Shown: positions 34,903 through 43,750, counted from the stretch's first letter. The stretch is 64,000 nt of DNA from an uncultured Pelagibacteraceae bacterium (GCA_902558435.1 CACEDU010000003.1:1-64000), one strand, 5' to 3'. A program made the numbers and translations. The notes: generated by a model not told the origin, from the letters alone.

Positions 34903-35700
34903 TTAATTTTCTTTCCCCATTATTTCTTCTTCCATGTTCCAAATCATGGATAATATTTCTTCACGCTTAGATGAAAATTCTTTATTCTTTTTAATTTCTC
35001 TTAAATCCTCTTTTAAACCCATTTCTGCAAAAGGAAGATTGTACTCTTTATGTATCCTGCCTGGTCTTGGCGCCATTACATATAATCTTTCACCAAGCAG
35101 TAAGGCTTCCTCTACTGAGTGAGTAATTAAAATAATTGTTTTTCCTGTTTCTTTCCAAATCTTAAGAACTAAAGATTGCATTTTTTCTCTTGTTAGAGCA
35201 TCAAGAGCACCCAACGGCTCGTCCATTAATATTAAATCTGGATCATTTATAAGACATCTTGCAAGTGCAACTCTCTGCTGCATTCCTCCTGATAATTGAT
35301 ATGTAGGAGTATTGCCAAAACCTTTTAATCCAACTATTTCTAACCATTCATCAACTTTTTTAGCTGTTTTAATTGGATCTTCTTTTTTCATTCTAAGTCC
35401 AAAATCAACATTTTCAGCAACCGTTAACCATTCAAATAAAGCTCCTTGTTGAAATACCATTCCTCTTTCTACACCAGGACCATTAATTTCATTTCCACCA
35501 AGAACAATAGAGCCAGATGTTGGTCTTAAAAATCCTGCTGCTATATTTAAAAGTGTAGTTTTCCCACATCCTGAAGGTCCTAGGACTGTAAGTAGTTCGC
35601 CTTTTTTAAGAGTGAAACTTACATCTTTTAATGCATGAACAGTTTCTCCCTTAGGTGTTTTAAAGATCATATTTAGATCTTGAGAAACTAAATCACTCAT
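34903..35700 (-). CDS. tauB: Taurine/sulfonate-type ABC transporter ATPase
   Basis: A 265-aa ABC ATPase with Walker A 'G-P-S-G-C-G-K-T-T', signature 'L-S-G-G-M-Q-Q-R', Walker B 'L-I-L-M-D-E-P-L-G-A-L-D' and 'I-T-H-S-V-E-E-A', the pattern of TauB/SsuB/nitrate-type importers. It powers uptake of taurine or another sulfonate or amine through the TauC-type permease. The start has no visible Shine-Dalgarno sequence, and a hairpin terminator lies between it and tauA, so expression should be far below that of tauA. Confidence 0.9.
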   Translation of the reverse strand: MSDLVSQDLNMIFKTPKGETVHALKDVSFTLKKGELLTVLGPSGCGKTTLLNIAAGFLRPTSGSIVLGGNEINGPGVERGMVFQQGALFEWLTVAENVDFGLRMKKEDPIKTAKKVDEWLEIVGLKGFGNTPTYQLSGGMQQRVALARCLINDPDLILMDEPLGALDALTREKMQSLVLKIWKETGKTIILITHSVEEALLLGERLYVMAPRPGRIHKEYNLPFAEMGLKEDLREIKKNKEFSSKREEILSMIWNMEEEIMGKEN

Positions 35701-35733
35701 AAGATAACTTTATATAAAAATTTTATTAAAAAA

Positions 35734-35763
35734 AATAGGCGCTAATTTTGGTTAGCGCCTATT
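35734..35763 (-). terminator. Intrinsic terminator-like hairpin between tauA and tauB
   Basis: Arms 35752-35763 and 35734-35745 form a perfect 12-bp GC-containing stem around a 6-nt loop. On the minus (tau operon) strand the hairpin is followed by eight T residues, the classic intrinsic terminator form. Because tauB and tauC lie beyond it on the same strand, it should act as a partial terminator that favours tauA message. Confidence 0.85.
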
Positions 35764-35783
35764 AAATATTTTTACTCTTTAAA

Positions 35784-36725
35784 TTATAAAGGTAAGAAAC
35801 TTGTATCTACATTTCCACCTGGAGTTCCCATTCCTTTTAAGAATGCATCAAGGTTTCCACTTTCCATAGATTGTTTAGTTTCTTCTGGAGTTAAGAATTT
35901 AAATCCACTTAAAGTTTCTTTCATATCTGCAACTTTCATTTCAGAAGCTTTAGACATAGCATTCATATCACTCTTACCTGCTCTGTATCTGTCATTTGCT
36001 TCATGAGTTACTTCTATAAAAGTTCTTAACATTCCAGGATTTTCCTTCATAAATTTATCAGTTACTGAAGTAATATCTATTCCTAGAATTCCAGCTGCTC
36101 TTGCTTCATCTACTGTTAGTAGTCTTGAACCTACAGCGACTGCTGCTTTAATAGAGTTACCACCAAATAAACATGCCATTACAACATCACCACTTACTAA
36201 TGCAGCAGCTCCTTCTTCAGGATCCATCTGAATTATATCCATTTTACTTCTGTCAGCTCCAACTACTTTCATACTTTCATCAAATACATATTCAGCCATT
36301 GTTCCTAATGGAACTGCAACTTTTTTACCTTCTAATTCAGTTGCATTAGCTTTTGTAATTCCAGAAGCGTTAGATGTAACACAAGTAGTTCCGCCCATTC
36401 CGTATTCCATAGCAATATCAACTAACTTGATAGGTGCATTAGATTTTACAGCATTAATAAAAGGCACTAGACCTTGTGAATAAGATATATCAATGTCTCC
36501 TGCTAGCATTGCATCTGTCATTGCTCCACCATTTGTGAAGTTTGTCCATTTTACTGGAACTCCAAGAGCTTTAGCAAAATTCTTTTTTTGCATGTCCTCT
36601 AGATTTGGACTAGGCCATTCTAGAAAGTATGCAACCCTAACTTCATTTGCAGCAGCATTAGCAGCTGAAATTGATAGATTGAGAGCAAATAAACTTCCTA
36701 AAATAAAACTAATTATTTTCTTCAT
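35784..36725 (-). CDS. tauA: Taurine-type ABC transporter substrate-binding protein
   Basis: This 313-aa SsuA/THI5-like binding protein has a signal peptide ending in 'A-N-A-A'. The mature N-terminal strand is 'E-V-R-V-A-Y-F-L-E-W-P-S-P-N', followed by 'A-M-L-A-G-D-I-D-I-S-Y-S-Q-G' and 'G-K-K-V-A-V-P-L-G-T', matching TauA/AtsR-type taurine or aliphatic sulfonate binding. An aromatic/acidic pocket for the amine and sulfonate is plausible, but the ligand is inferred from genomic context (Tpa, Ald). The strong AAGGAGATAAA ribosome site precedes the ATG. An AACCCATTTTAGACA motif lies about 100 nt upstream. Confidence 0.88.
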   Translation of the reverse strand: MKKIISFILGSLFALNLSISAANAAANEVRVAYFLEWPSPNLEDMQKKNFAKALGVPVKWTNFTNGGAMTDAMLAGDIDISYSQGLVPFINAVKSNAPIKLVDIAMEYGMGGTTCVTSNASGITKANATELEGKKVAVPLGTMAEYVFDESMKVVGADRSKMDIIQMDPEEGAAALVSGDVVMACLFGGNSIKAAVAVGSRLLTVDEARAAGILGIDITSVTDKFMKENPGMLRTFIEVTHEANDRYRAGKSDMNAMSKASEMKVADMKETLSGFKFLTPEETKQSMESGNLDAFLKGMGTPGGNVDTSFLPL

Positions 36726-36823
36726 TTTATCTCCTTAATTAAATTTAATTAGCGTCATTTAAGTTCAATTTTGAATATAAGTAAATGAATTTTGTAGTCA
36801 TCATTAGTACAGGTAAATAAAGA

Positions 36824-36838
36824 TGTCTAAAATGGGTT
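36824..36838 (-). promoter_or_regulatory. AACCCATTTTAGACA operator-like motif upstream of tauA
   Basis: Read on the minus strand, 36838-36824 is AACCCATTTTAGACA, identical to the regulator-upstream copy AACCCATTTTGGACA except for one base. It lies about 99-113 nt before the tauA ATG and about 115-129 nt before the divergent aminotransferase gene, so it could control either. Confidence 0.6.
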
Positions 36839-36953
36839 CAATTGTAGGTTGTATCTCATATCACCTTATTACATATTAAATGTGCGCATTAATTATTTTC
36901 TATTTTTTTAAATTAGTCTATGAGAGAGTATAGTTAACAATTTTAAAATATTT

Positions 36954-38297
36954 ATGAGTTCTGAAAAACCACAAATACCAAATTCATTAAATGAACATTG
37001 GATGCCATTCTCTTCAAATAGAGACTTTAAAGCAAATCCAAGATTAATTGTAGAAGCAAAAGGAGTTTATTTAAAAAATCATCAAGGACAAACTCAAATA
37101 GATGCAAGTTCGGGTTTATTTTGTAACCCATTAGGCCATGGTAGAGAGGAAATAATTGAGGCTATAACAAAACAATTAAGAACAGTTGATTACGCTCAAC
37201 CCTTTCAACAGGGCTTCGGAGGTTCATTTGAACTTGCTACAAGAATTTCAAAACATACACCAGGAAATTTAAATAGAATTTTTTATACTATTTGTGGTTC
37301 AACTGCTGTTGAAACGGCAATTAAAATTTCAGTTGCTTATCATAAGGCTAGAGGTGAAGGGCAAAGATTTAGATTTGTGGGAAGAGAAAGAGCTTACCAT
37401 GGTATGAATATTGGAGCTACCTCAGTTGGCGGAATGATTAATAATGTAAAAACTTTTGCAAGTGTTTTAATGCCAGGAGTTGTTCACATGAGACACACGC
37501 ATTTACCTGAACATAAATTTGTTTCTGGTCAACCAGAAACTGGAGCTGAGATAGCTGAAGATCTTGAGAGAATTTGTACTAACTTTGGATCTGAAAACAT
37601 TGCTGCATGTATTGTTGAACCGATTGCAGGGTCAACTGGAACACTTGTTCCTCCAAAAGGATACTTACAAAGACTAAGAGAGATATGTGATAAACATGGC
37701 ATTCTTTTAATTTTTGATGAAGTAATTACAGGGTGGGGAAGAACAGGTTCTCCATTTGCATCTCAAGAATACGGAGTAACACCTGACATAATTACTATGG
37801 CTAAGGCTACAACAAATGGAATTAGTCCTTTGGGAGCAGTTGCTTGCAAAGAAGAAATTTATGATACAGTAATGGATGGATCACCAAAAGGTTCAATTGA
37901 ACTATTTCATGGTTATACTTATTCTGGGATACCTGTTTCTGTTGCAGCAGGATTAGCAGTTCAGGATATTTTTGAGAAAGAAGATATATTTAATAGAGCT
38001 AAAAACTTAGCTCCTTATTTCCAAGAAGGTTTAATGTCTTTAAAAGATATTGATGTAGTAGATAATATAAGAGGATATGGAATGATGGGTGGAATTGATA
38101 TTAAAATGGATAAAAAACCTGGAGCAGCAGGATTTACTTGTTTTAAACATTGTTATGAATCAGGTGTCAATTTTAAAGCAACTGGGGACTGTTTAATCAT
38201 TGCTCCTATGTTCATTTGTGAAAAGAAACATATTGATGAAATAATCGATAAACTTAGAACAGGAATTACGAATTACTCTAAAAGTAAAAAAAACTAA
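36954..38297 (+). CDS. tpa: Class III omega-aminotransferase, probably taurine:pyruvate aminotransferase
   Basis: A 447-aa PLP-dependent class III aminotransferase with 'F-D-E-V-I-T-G-W-G-R-T-G', the PLP lysine in 'T-M-A-K-A-T-T-N-G' and 'Y-T-Y-S-G-I-P' near the dimer interface. The N terminus 'H-W-M-P-F-S-S-N-R' is common to omega-amino-acid:pyruvate and taurine:pyruvate enzymes. Its position beside tauABC (divergent) and directly upstream of alanine dehydrogenase points to taurine plus pyruvate giving sulfoacetaldehyde plus alanine. Beta-alanine or another omega-amino acid is a realistic alternative, and no xsc gene is in view. Confidence 0.85.
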   Translation: MSSEKPQIPNSLNEHWMPFSSNRDFKANPRLIVEAKGVYLKNHQGQTQIDASSGLFCNPLGHGREEIIEAITKQLRTVDYAQPFQQGFGGSFELATRISKHTPGNLNRIFYTICGSTAVETAIKISVAYHKARGEGQRFRFVGRERAYHGMNIGATSVGGMINNVKTFASVLMPGVVHMRHTHLPEHKFVSGQPETGAEIAEDLERICTNFGSENIAACIVEPIAGSTGTLVPPKGYLQRLREICDKHGILLIFDEVITGWGRTGSPFASQEYGVTPDIITMAKATTNGISPLGAVACKEEIYDTVMDGSPKGSIELFHGYTYSGIPVSVAAGLAVQDIFEKEDIFNRAKNLAPYFQEGLMSLKDIDVVDNIRGYGMMGGIDIKMDKKPGAAGFTCFKHCYESGVNFKATGDCLIIAPMFICEKKHIDEIIDKLRTGITNYSKSKKN

Positions 38298-38306
38298 CTC
38301 ACTTAT

Positions 38307-39422
38307 ATGAAAATAGGTGTTCCAAAGGAAATTAAACCTCAAGAAAATAGAATCGGCCTAACTCCTGAAAGCGTTAAAACATTAACTGCCAATGGTCATG
38401 AAGTCTTAGTTGAAAATAATGGGGGATATGAAGCAGGTTTTGAAAATGATCAATATAAGTCTGCTGGAGCAAAAATAGTTAATCAAGCAGAGGATATATT
38501 TAATGATGCGGATGTAATTGTGAAAGTTAAAGAACCCCTTTCAAATGAAGTAAAAATGATTAAGGAAAATCAAATAGTTTTTACCTACCTACATTTAGCA
38601 GCAGCAAAAGAATTAACTAAAGGATTGGTAGATTCAAAAGCAGTTTGTATAGCTTATGAAACTGTTACAGATAATAATGGAAGACTTCCTTTATTGGCAC
38701 CAATGAGTGCCGTTGCTGGTAGAATGTCAGTACAAGCAGGTGCACATTGTTTAGAAAAAAATCAAAAAGGTAGAGGGATATTATTAGGTGGCGCTCCTGG
38801 AGGCGATCCAGCAGAGGTTGTTATACTTGGTGGAGGTGTAGTTGGTGAAAATGCTGCAATCATTGCAACTGGAATGAGAGCAAAAGTGCATGTTGTTGAT
38901 AAATCAGAGGCAAGATTAAAACAATTGACTGAAATGTTTGGCGATAAAATTATTCCTCAATTAAGTGATAAGACAGACTTGGAAAAATTAATTTCCCAAT
39001 GTGATCTTTTAGTTGGAGGAGTTTTAATTCCAGGTGCGGAAGCTCCTAAATTAGTTACTAAAAAAATGATAAAAAATATGAAACGTGGGTCCGTAATAGT
39101 TGATGTCGCAATTGATCAAGGAGGATGTGTTGAAACAAGTAAACCTACAACACACGCAGAACCAACTTACATTGTTGATGATATTGTACATTATTGTGTA
39201 GCGAACATGCCAGGTGGAGTACCTAGAACTTCAACTTTAGCATTAAATAAAGCAACTTTACCTTTCTTAACAAAACTTGCGAATGATGGTTATCATAAAG
39301 CACTAAAAGACGATCACAATTTTTTAGCTGGACTAAATGTTCATAAAGGACAAGTTACCTATAAAGCAGTTGCAGATGTTTTTGGCTATGATTATTTAAC
39401 TGCTAAAGAAGCATTAAATTAA
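38307..39422 (+). CDS. ald: Alanine dehydrogenase
   Basis: This 371-aa NAD enzyme begins 'M-K-I-G-V-P-K-E-I-K-P-Q-E-N-R-I-G-L-T-P', the AlaDH/PNT N terminus. It contains 'L-L-G-G-A-P-G-G-D-P-A-E-V-V-I-L-G-G-G-V-V-G' for NAD binding and 'V-D-V-A-I-D-Q-G-G' at the active site. It deaminates alanine to pyruvate and ammonium, which would regenerate the amino acceptor for the adjacent aminotransferase, the classical Tpa-Ald pairing. The gap to the aminotransferase gene is 9 nt. The stop overlaps that of the convergent tesA gene. Confidence 0.95.
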   Translation: MKIGVPKEIKPQENRIGLTPESVKTLTANGHEVLVENNGGYEAGFENDQYKSAGAKIVNQAEDIFNDADVIVKVKEPLSNEVKMIKENQIVFTYLHLAAAKELTKGLVDSKAVCIAYETVTDNNGRLPLLAPMSAVAGRMSVQAGAHCLEKNQKGRGILLGGAPGGDPAEVVILGGGVVGENAAIIATGMRAKVHVVDKSEARLKQLTEMFGDKIIPQLSDKTDLEKLISQCDLLVGGVLIPGAEAPKLVTKKMIKNMKRGSVIVDVAIDQGGCVETSKPTTHAEPTYIVDDIVHYCVANMPGGVPRTSTLALNKATLPFLTKLANDGYHKALKDDHNFLAGLNVHKGQVTYKAVADVFGYDYLTAKEALN

Positions 39423-40030
39423 TTAAGTATATTTAGTAATTTTTTCTCTATATTTTTACTTATTACAATGACACCTTTTTCATTAGGATGCATACCATCA
39501 TCTAAATTTAAATCGGGATTTAAAGCAACTCCATCTAGCAAAAAAGGTATAAAATCTAATTCATATTTGATGGATAGTCTTTTAAAAATTTTATCAAATT
39601 CATTTTTATAATCATCTCCATGACTATCAGGTGCTATCATTCCAGCAATAACTATTTGAATTTTTTTATTTAATATTTTTATTATAATTTCTTCCAAGTT
39701 TTTTTCAGTTTCATTTGGACTAATTCCTCGCAACATATCATTTGCGCCAAGGCCTAATAAAATTATATCAATATTCTTTTCACTAATTGTCCAATCTATT
39801 CTATTTAGACCTCCGGCAGATGTATCTCCTGAGACACTTGCATTGATGACATTTACTTTTAAGCCTTTTTTATTTAAATTTTTCTCGAGTAAGTTTGATA
39901 AATGATATTTTTTATCCAACCCATAACCTGCCATAAGGCTATCACCAAATAAGACAACTTTGTAATCGGCTTTGGCTACAAATGCTGGTATTAATAAAAC
40001 AATTATTTTAATTATTAATTTTTTTATCAT
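39419..40030 (-). CDS. tesA: SGNH/GDSL hydrolase, TesA family (acyl-CoA thioesterase/arylesterase/lysophospholipase)
   Basis: A 203-aa secreted SGNH hydrolase with a signal peptide (K-K-L-I-I-K-I-I-V-L-L-I-P-A), block I 'F-G-D-S-L-M-A-G-Y' (Ser nucleophile), block II 'G-D-T-S-A-G-G', block III 'G-L-G-A-N-D' and block V 'D-G-M-H-P-N' with the Asp/His pair. The export signal suggests a periplasmic esterase/lysophospholipase. Its ATG overlaps the ATG of the divergent ABC ATPase gene (shared CATG), as in the E. coli tesA-ybbA-ybbP arrangement. Confidence 0.92.
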   Translation of the reverse strand: MIKKLIIKIIVLLIPAFVAKADYKVVLFGDSLMAGYGLDKKYHLSNLLEKNLNKKGLKVNVINASVSGDTSAGGLNRIDWTISEKNIDIILLGLGANDMLRGISPNETEKNLEEIIIKILNKKIQIVIAGMIAPDSHGDDYKNEFDKIFKRLSIKYELDFIPFLLDGVALNPDLNLDDGMHPNEKGVIVISKNIEKKLLNILN

Positions 40031-40703
40031 GAGTAAACTTTTAAAATTATCTAATGTTAGTTTAAATTATACCATAGACAATAAGTCTATAAATATTTTA
40101 AAAAATATTAGTTTCGATGTAGATTATAAAGAAACCATTTCAGTAGTTGGAGAAAGTGGTTCAGGCAAAACAAGTTTAATCATGTTAATTGGAGGACTTG
40201 AAAAAGTATCGTCAGGAAATATTTTTTTTAGAGATTCAGAGTTGTCTAAAATGAATGAGGATGAAATTTCTGAAATTAGAAGAAAAAATATTGGAATAGT
40301 ATTTCAATCCTTTTATTTAATACCAAATTACACTGCTCTTGAGAATGTAAGCCTATCTTTAGAAATAAATAAATTTGATAATCCAAAAGCGAAGGCAAAA
40401 GAAATTTTAGATAGGTTTGGTTTAAGTAATAGATTTAATAATTTTCCAAGTCAACTTTCAGGAGGAGAACAACAGAGGGTTGCCATTGCAAGATCTGTTG
40501 CAATGAAACCAGAGATTATTTTAGCAGATGAGCCAACTGGTAACCTAGATAGTGAAAATACACACAAAATTTCTAATTTACTTTTTAATTATATTGAAGA
40601 TGAAAACGCTAGTTTAATAATGGTTACACACGATAATAATTTGGCCAATTTAACAAAAAGGAAAATCACTATTAAAGATGGAGTAATAAGTGAAAATAAA
40701 TGA
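40029..40703 (+). CDS. ybbA: ABC transporter ATPase, LolD/YbbA family
   Basis: The 224-aa ATPase has Walker A 'G-E-S-G-S-G-K-T-S', signature 'L-S-G-G-E-Q-Q-R', Walker B '[11 protein letters not shown]' and 'M-V-T-H-D', typical of LolD/MacB-type exporters that handle lipids, lipoproteins or amphipathic molecules. I chose ATG 40029 (M-S-K-L-L) because it gives the normal length; it overlaps the tesA start on the other strand, so no promoter fits between the two genes. The 3' end overlaps the permease gene by 14 nt. Confidence 0.88.
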   Translation: MSKLLKLSNVSLNYTIDNKSINILKNISFDVDYKETISVVGESGSGKTSLIMLIGGLEKVSSGNIFFRDSELSKMNEDEISEIRRKNIGIVFQSFYLIPNYTALENVSLSLEINKFDNPKAKAKEILDRFGLSNRFNNFPSQLSGGEQQRVAIARSVAMKPEIILADEPTGNLDSENTHKISNLLFNYIEDENASLIMVTHDNNLANLTKRKITIKDGVISENK

Positions 40704-43215
40704 TTTAAGTCTTTACTCTAGATATGCATTTCGTGATTTAACTAGAAGTTACTCAAAAATATTAAGCATCATAATTACTTTATTAATAAGCCTATTTATA
40801 CTTAGTGCTATCTTAACTATCGAGGACAGTTTAGAAAATGAACTTAACGAAAATTCAAAAGTTCTTTTAGGAGGCGATTTAGAAATTGATTATAATAATA
40901 AAGAAGGTGATAGAAGTTTAATCAATCAGGTCGAAAGTTTTTCTACAGTATCACAAATGGTTGAATTCAGCACAATGATTTCAACAACAAAAAATAAAAA
41001 TAATAAAACATCATTTACAAGAATAAAAGCAGTTGATCAAAATTACCCTTTGTATGGAGAAGTAATTTATGAACCAATTGGGTCATTAGAAAATTTGAAC
41101 AAAATTGATAACACTATAATTGTAAACGAAAATATATTTAAGAACTTAGAACTCAAAATTAATGATATCGTAAAAGTTCAAAATAAAGAATTCAAAGTTA
41201 TTGGTACCGTGAAAGTTCTACCAGATATTGGTGGAGCATTTGTTTTTGGTGATTTTGCCCTAACGGGAAAAAAAACATTAGATAATTTGGAATTAAATAC
41301 TTTAGGAAGCTTCTTGAATTACGAATACAAAATCCGATTTGATAGTAACGAAAATAAAGATAATAAAATAAATAAAATTGTTAATATTTTTAAAAATGAC
41401 AGTAAAGTAAAAATACGATATCCAGAAAACTCTGCTGGAGGCATTAAAAGAATTATAGATAATTTTTCACAATTTTTATCATTGGTATCAATTAGCGCTA
41501 TGCTTATTGCTGGAATAGGAATTGCAAATACTCTTCTTTCATTTATTAATCAAAAGAATTCATCAATTGCAGTTCAAAAAGCAATAGGAATTAATTCTAT
41601 GAATATTAAGACTATTTATTATTTACAATTATTTATAATTTTATTTTTTATTTCACTGATTGCCTATGGGTTAAGTTTTTTATTGGTGCCAATTGTAGAT
41701 AAATATATATCAGATGGATTTGGATTAAATATTGAGGCCTCTTTTTCATTAACAAATTTATCAATAGTTTTTTTAGTCGGATTATTGGTAATAATTATAT
41801 TTTCAATCCCAACTGTTAATTCTATTGACCAAATTAAAGCCTCTAGTTTGTTTAGAAATGTTTTTCAAAGTTTGCAGTTTAAGTATTCAAAAAAATCAAT
41901 AATATTAAGTTTATTTCTACTAGCTATTTTAATTATTTTATTTGCATATAGGTCCTCTCTTCCTTATTACAGCTTGATTTATTTTGCGTCTTTTTTTGTA
42001 TGCCTAGCTATGTTTTTTTATGTTTCCCGTTTAATAATATTATTACTTAGGAACAATCTAACTAATCTTGGAATTTCGTCAAAAATAGCGGTTAAAAATA
42101 TTACACAATCAAAAAGTATTACTCCAATAACTGTTATGTCTCTTGGATTAGGAATGACATTGTTGCTTACTTTAGCATTTGTGGGCTCTAATTTTAAAAG
42201 AGAAATAGCAAAATCAATTCCAGATATTGCTCCTGATTATTTCTTTTTAGGTATTCAAAATAATCAGAAAGATTTATTTCAAAAAGTCATTAATGAAACA
42301 GATGAAGATGCTGTAATAGAAATTGTTCCTATGGTGTCAGCTGGAATTGTTAAAATTAATGGAATAGACCCAATCACCTATATATCAAATTCTAATGACA
42401 GCTATTGGGTAATTATGAACGATAGACGAGTTTCTTGGGTCGACACAATTCCAAAAGATAATCCAATTTTAGAGGGTAGTTGGTGGGACACTTCACAACC
42501 TAACAAATTACAAATTTCATTAGATAGCAAAGTCGCAAAAGATTTTGGAGTTAAAATTGGTGACAAGTTTACACTAAGAATTTATGGTAGAGAAATTGAA
42601 GGTGAAGTAGTTAATTTAAGATTGGTGAATTATCAAGATTTAAGTATTAACTTTGCAATGTTACTTAATCCGCAATTCGCAAAAAATATTCCATATGAGT
42701 ACCTTTCTACAATAAAATTTAAAAAAGCTGAAAATTTCAATGAAGTAAATTTTTTAGATCAATTCCCAAGTGTATCAATAATAAAAATTTCAGATTATTT
42801 GACAAAAGTGACTGATGTTCTTAATAAAGTATTTATTGCAGTAAGTATAATTTCAGCTGTCACTGTTATTATTGGCTTAGTTGTAATTTCAAGTGCAATT
42901 ATTGTTCAAGGAAAAATTAAAACATTTCAAAATCTTATTTTCAAAATTTTAGGCTTTTCAAAGAAAGAAATTATTATTTCTTCAATTATTGAATTCATAA
43001 TATCTTTTTTGTCTATAATATTATTTTCTACTATTTTTTCTGCAATAGCATCAAAGTTTATTATTGAAAATATATTTCAACTCAATTGGTTATTCGAATT
43101 TGATATATTTTTATATGTTATAATTGGTGTAGGTTTAACAACACTTGCTCTTATAATATTGACAAACTTTAAATACTTAAATCCAAAAGTTTATCCACTT
43201 GTCAGAAACGAATAA
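40690..43215 (+). CDS. ybbP: ABC transporter permease, YbbP/FtsX superfamily
   Basis: This 841-aa protein has an N-terminal membrane helix and a periplasmic MacB-PCD-like domain. An FtsX block (about 250-360) and a central pair of helices follow, then a second periplasmic domain and a second C-terminal FtsX block, giving about ten membrane segments in the two-domain YbbP layout. It is the membrane partner of the YbbA-like ATPase. With TesA on the other side, the set matches the conserved tesA/ybbA/ybbP neighbourhood that is thought to move hydrophobic or lipid substrates. The GTG start lies within the last codons of the ATPase gene. Confidence 0.85.
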   Translation: MKINDLSLYSRYAFRDLTRSYSKILSIIITLLISLFILSAILTIEDSLENELNENSKVLLGGDLEIDYNNKEGDRSLINQVESFSTVSQMVEFSTMISTTKNKNNKTSFTRIKAVDQNYPLYGEVIYEPIGSLENLNKIDNTIIVNENIFKNLELKINDIVKVQNKEFKVIGTVKVLPDIGGAFVFGDFALTGKKTLDNLELNTLGSFLNYEYKIRFDSNENKDNKINKIVNIFKNDSKVKIRYPENSAGGIKRIIDNFSQFLSLVSISAMLIAGIGIANTLLSFINQKNSSIAVQKAIGINSMNIKTIYYLQLFIILFFISLIAYGLSFLLVPIVDKYISDGFGLNIEASFSLTNLSIVFLVGLLVIIIFSIPTVNSIDQIKASSLFRNVFQSLQFKYSKKSIILSLFLLAILIILFAYRSSLPYYSLIYFASFFVCLAMFFYVSRLIILLLRNNLTNLGISSKIAVKNITQSKSITPITVMSLGLGMTLLLTLAFVGSNFKREIAKSIPDIAPDYFFLGIQNNQKDLFQKVINETDEDAVIEIVPMVSAGIVKINGIDPITYISNSNDSYWVIMNDRRVSWVDTIPKDNPILEGSWWDTSQPNKLQISLDSKVAKDFGVKIGDKFTLRIYGREIEGEVVNLRLVNYQDLSINFAMLLNPQFAKNIPYEYLSTIKFKKAENFNEVNFLDQFPSVSIIKISDYLTKVTDVLNKVFIAVSIISAVTVIIGLVVISSAIIVQGKIKTFQNLIFKILGFSKKEIIISSIIEFIISFLSIILFSTIFSAIASKFIIENIFQLNWLFEFDIFLYVIIGVGLTTLALIILTNFKYLNPKVYPLVRNE

Positions 43216-43239
43216 TATTTGATAATTTTGATTATTTTT

Positions 43240-43632
43240 TTAAATTGAAGCTTTTAATGCCTCATAAATTAAATCTTCTGTAGTTTCGCCGATGCTTCTG
43301 TAGACTTCTTTGCCATCCTTGAAAATTAACAAAGTAGTCTGATAAAGCACATTAAAAGCGTCAGCAATATCACTATTCGTTACATCAAATGAAAAATATT
43401 CAATATTATCAAATTTAATATCTGATAATTCACCTTCTTTTTTCGCAGTTTGCAATATTTTCATTTGTTTTGCACAAGATGAACAATATTCTATCCAAGA
43501 ACTAATCACTATAACTTTCCCCTCTGATTGAGCTTTATTAAACAATTCTTGGTCAAATGTTGTTTTCTTTTCCATTGCATTCGCACTAAATGCAAATATA
43601 CAAATTGTAAGTATTAAAATTCTTTTAAACAT
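43240..43632 (-). CDS. Periplasmic thioredoxin-fold protein
   Basis: This 130-aa precursor has a signal peptide (F-K-R-I-L-I-L-T-I-C-I-F-A-F-S-A-N-A) and a thioredoxin-like domain with 'W-I-E-Y-C-S-S-C-A-K' (Cys50, Cys53). This is an active CxxC in the DsbD-C/thioredoxin style, followed by the 'cis-Pro-like' 'Y-Q-T-T-L-L-I-F-K-D-G-K' strand. It probably reduces or oxidises disulfides in the periplasm or supports cytochrome or copper-protein maturation. Its ATG and the riboswitch that drives thiV are divergent and about 50 nt apart. Confidence 0.82.
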   Translation of the reverse strand: MFKRILILTICIFAFSANAMEKKTTFDQELFNKAQSEGKVIVISSWIEYCSSCAKQMKILQTAKKEGELSDIKFDNIEYFSFDVTNSDIADAFNVLYQTTLLIFKDGKEVYRSIGETTEDLIYEALKASI

Positions 43633-43682
43633 TTCTTTATTGAAAATATCTATTTTTAAAATAAAAAAAATACTTTATATTG

Positions 43683-43749
43683 ACACATGGGGTGCCAATG
43701 TAGGCTGAGAAAAACCCAACGAACCTGTCCGGTAATTCAGAAAGGGAAT
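43683..43749 (+). promoter_or_regulatory. TPP (THI-box) riboswitch upstream of thiV
   Basis: The conserved thiamin pyrophosphate aptamer elements are all present in order: GGGGTGCC (43689-43696), GGCTGAGA ending at 43710, an ACCC at 43714-43717, GAACCTG at 43721-43727 and the closing GGTAAT...AAAGGGAA. The AAAGGGA that ends the aptamer is 4 nt before the ATG, so it is also the likely ribosome site. Ligand binding would hide it, giving translational repression when TPP is plentiful. Confidence 0.93.
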
Positions 43750-43750
43750 A

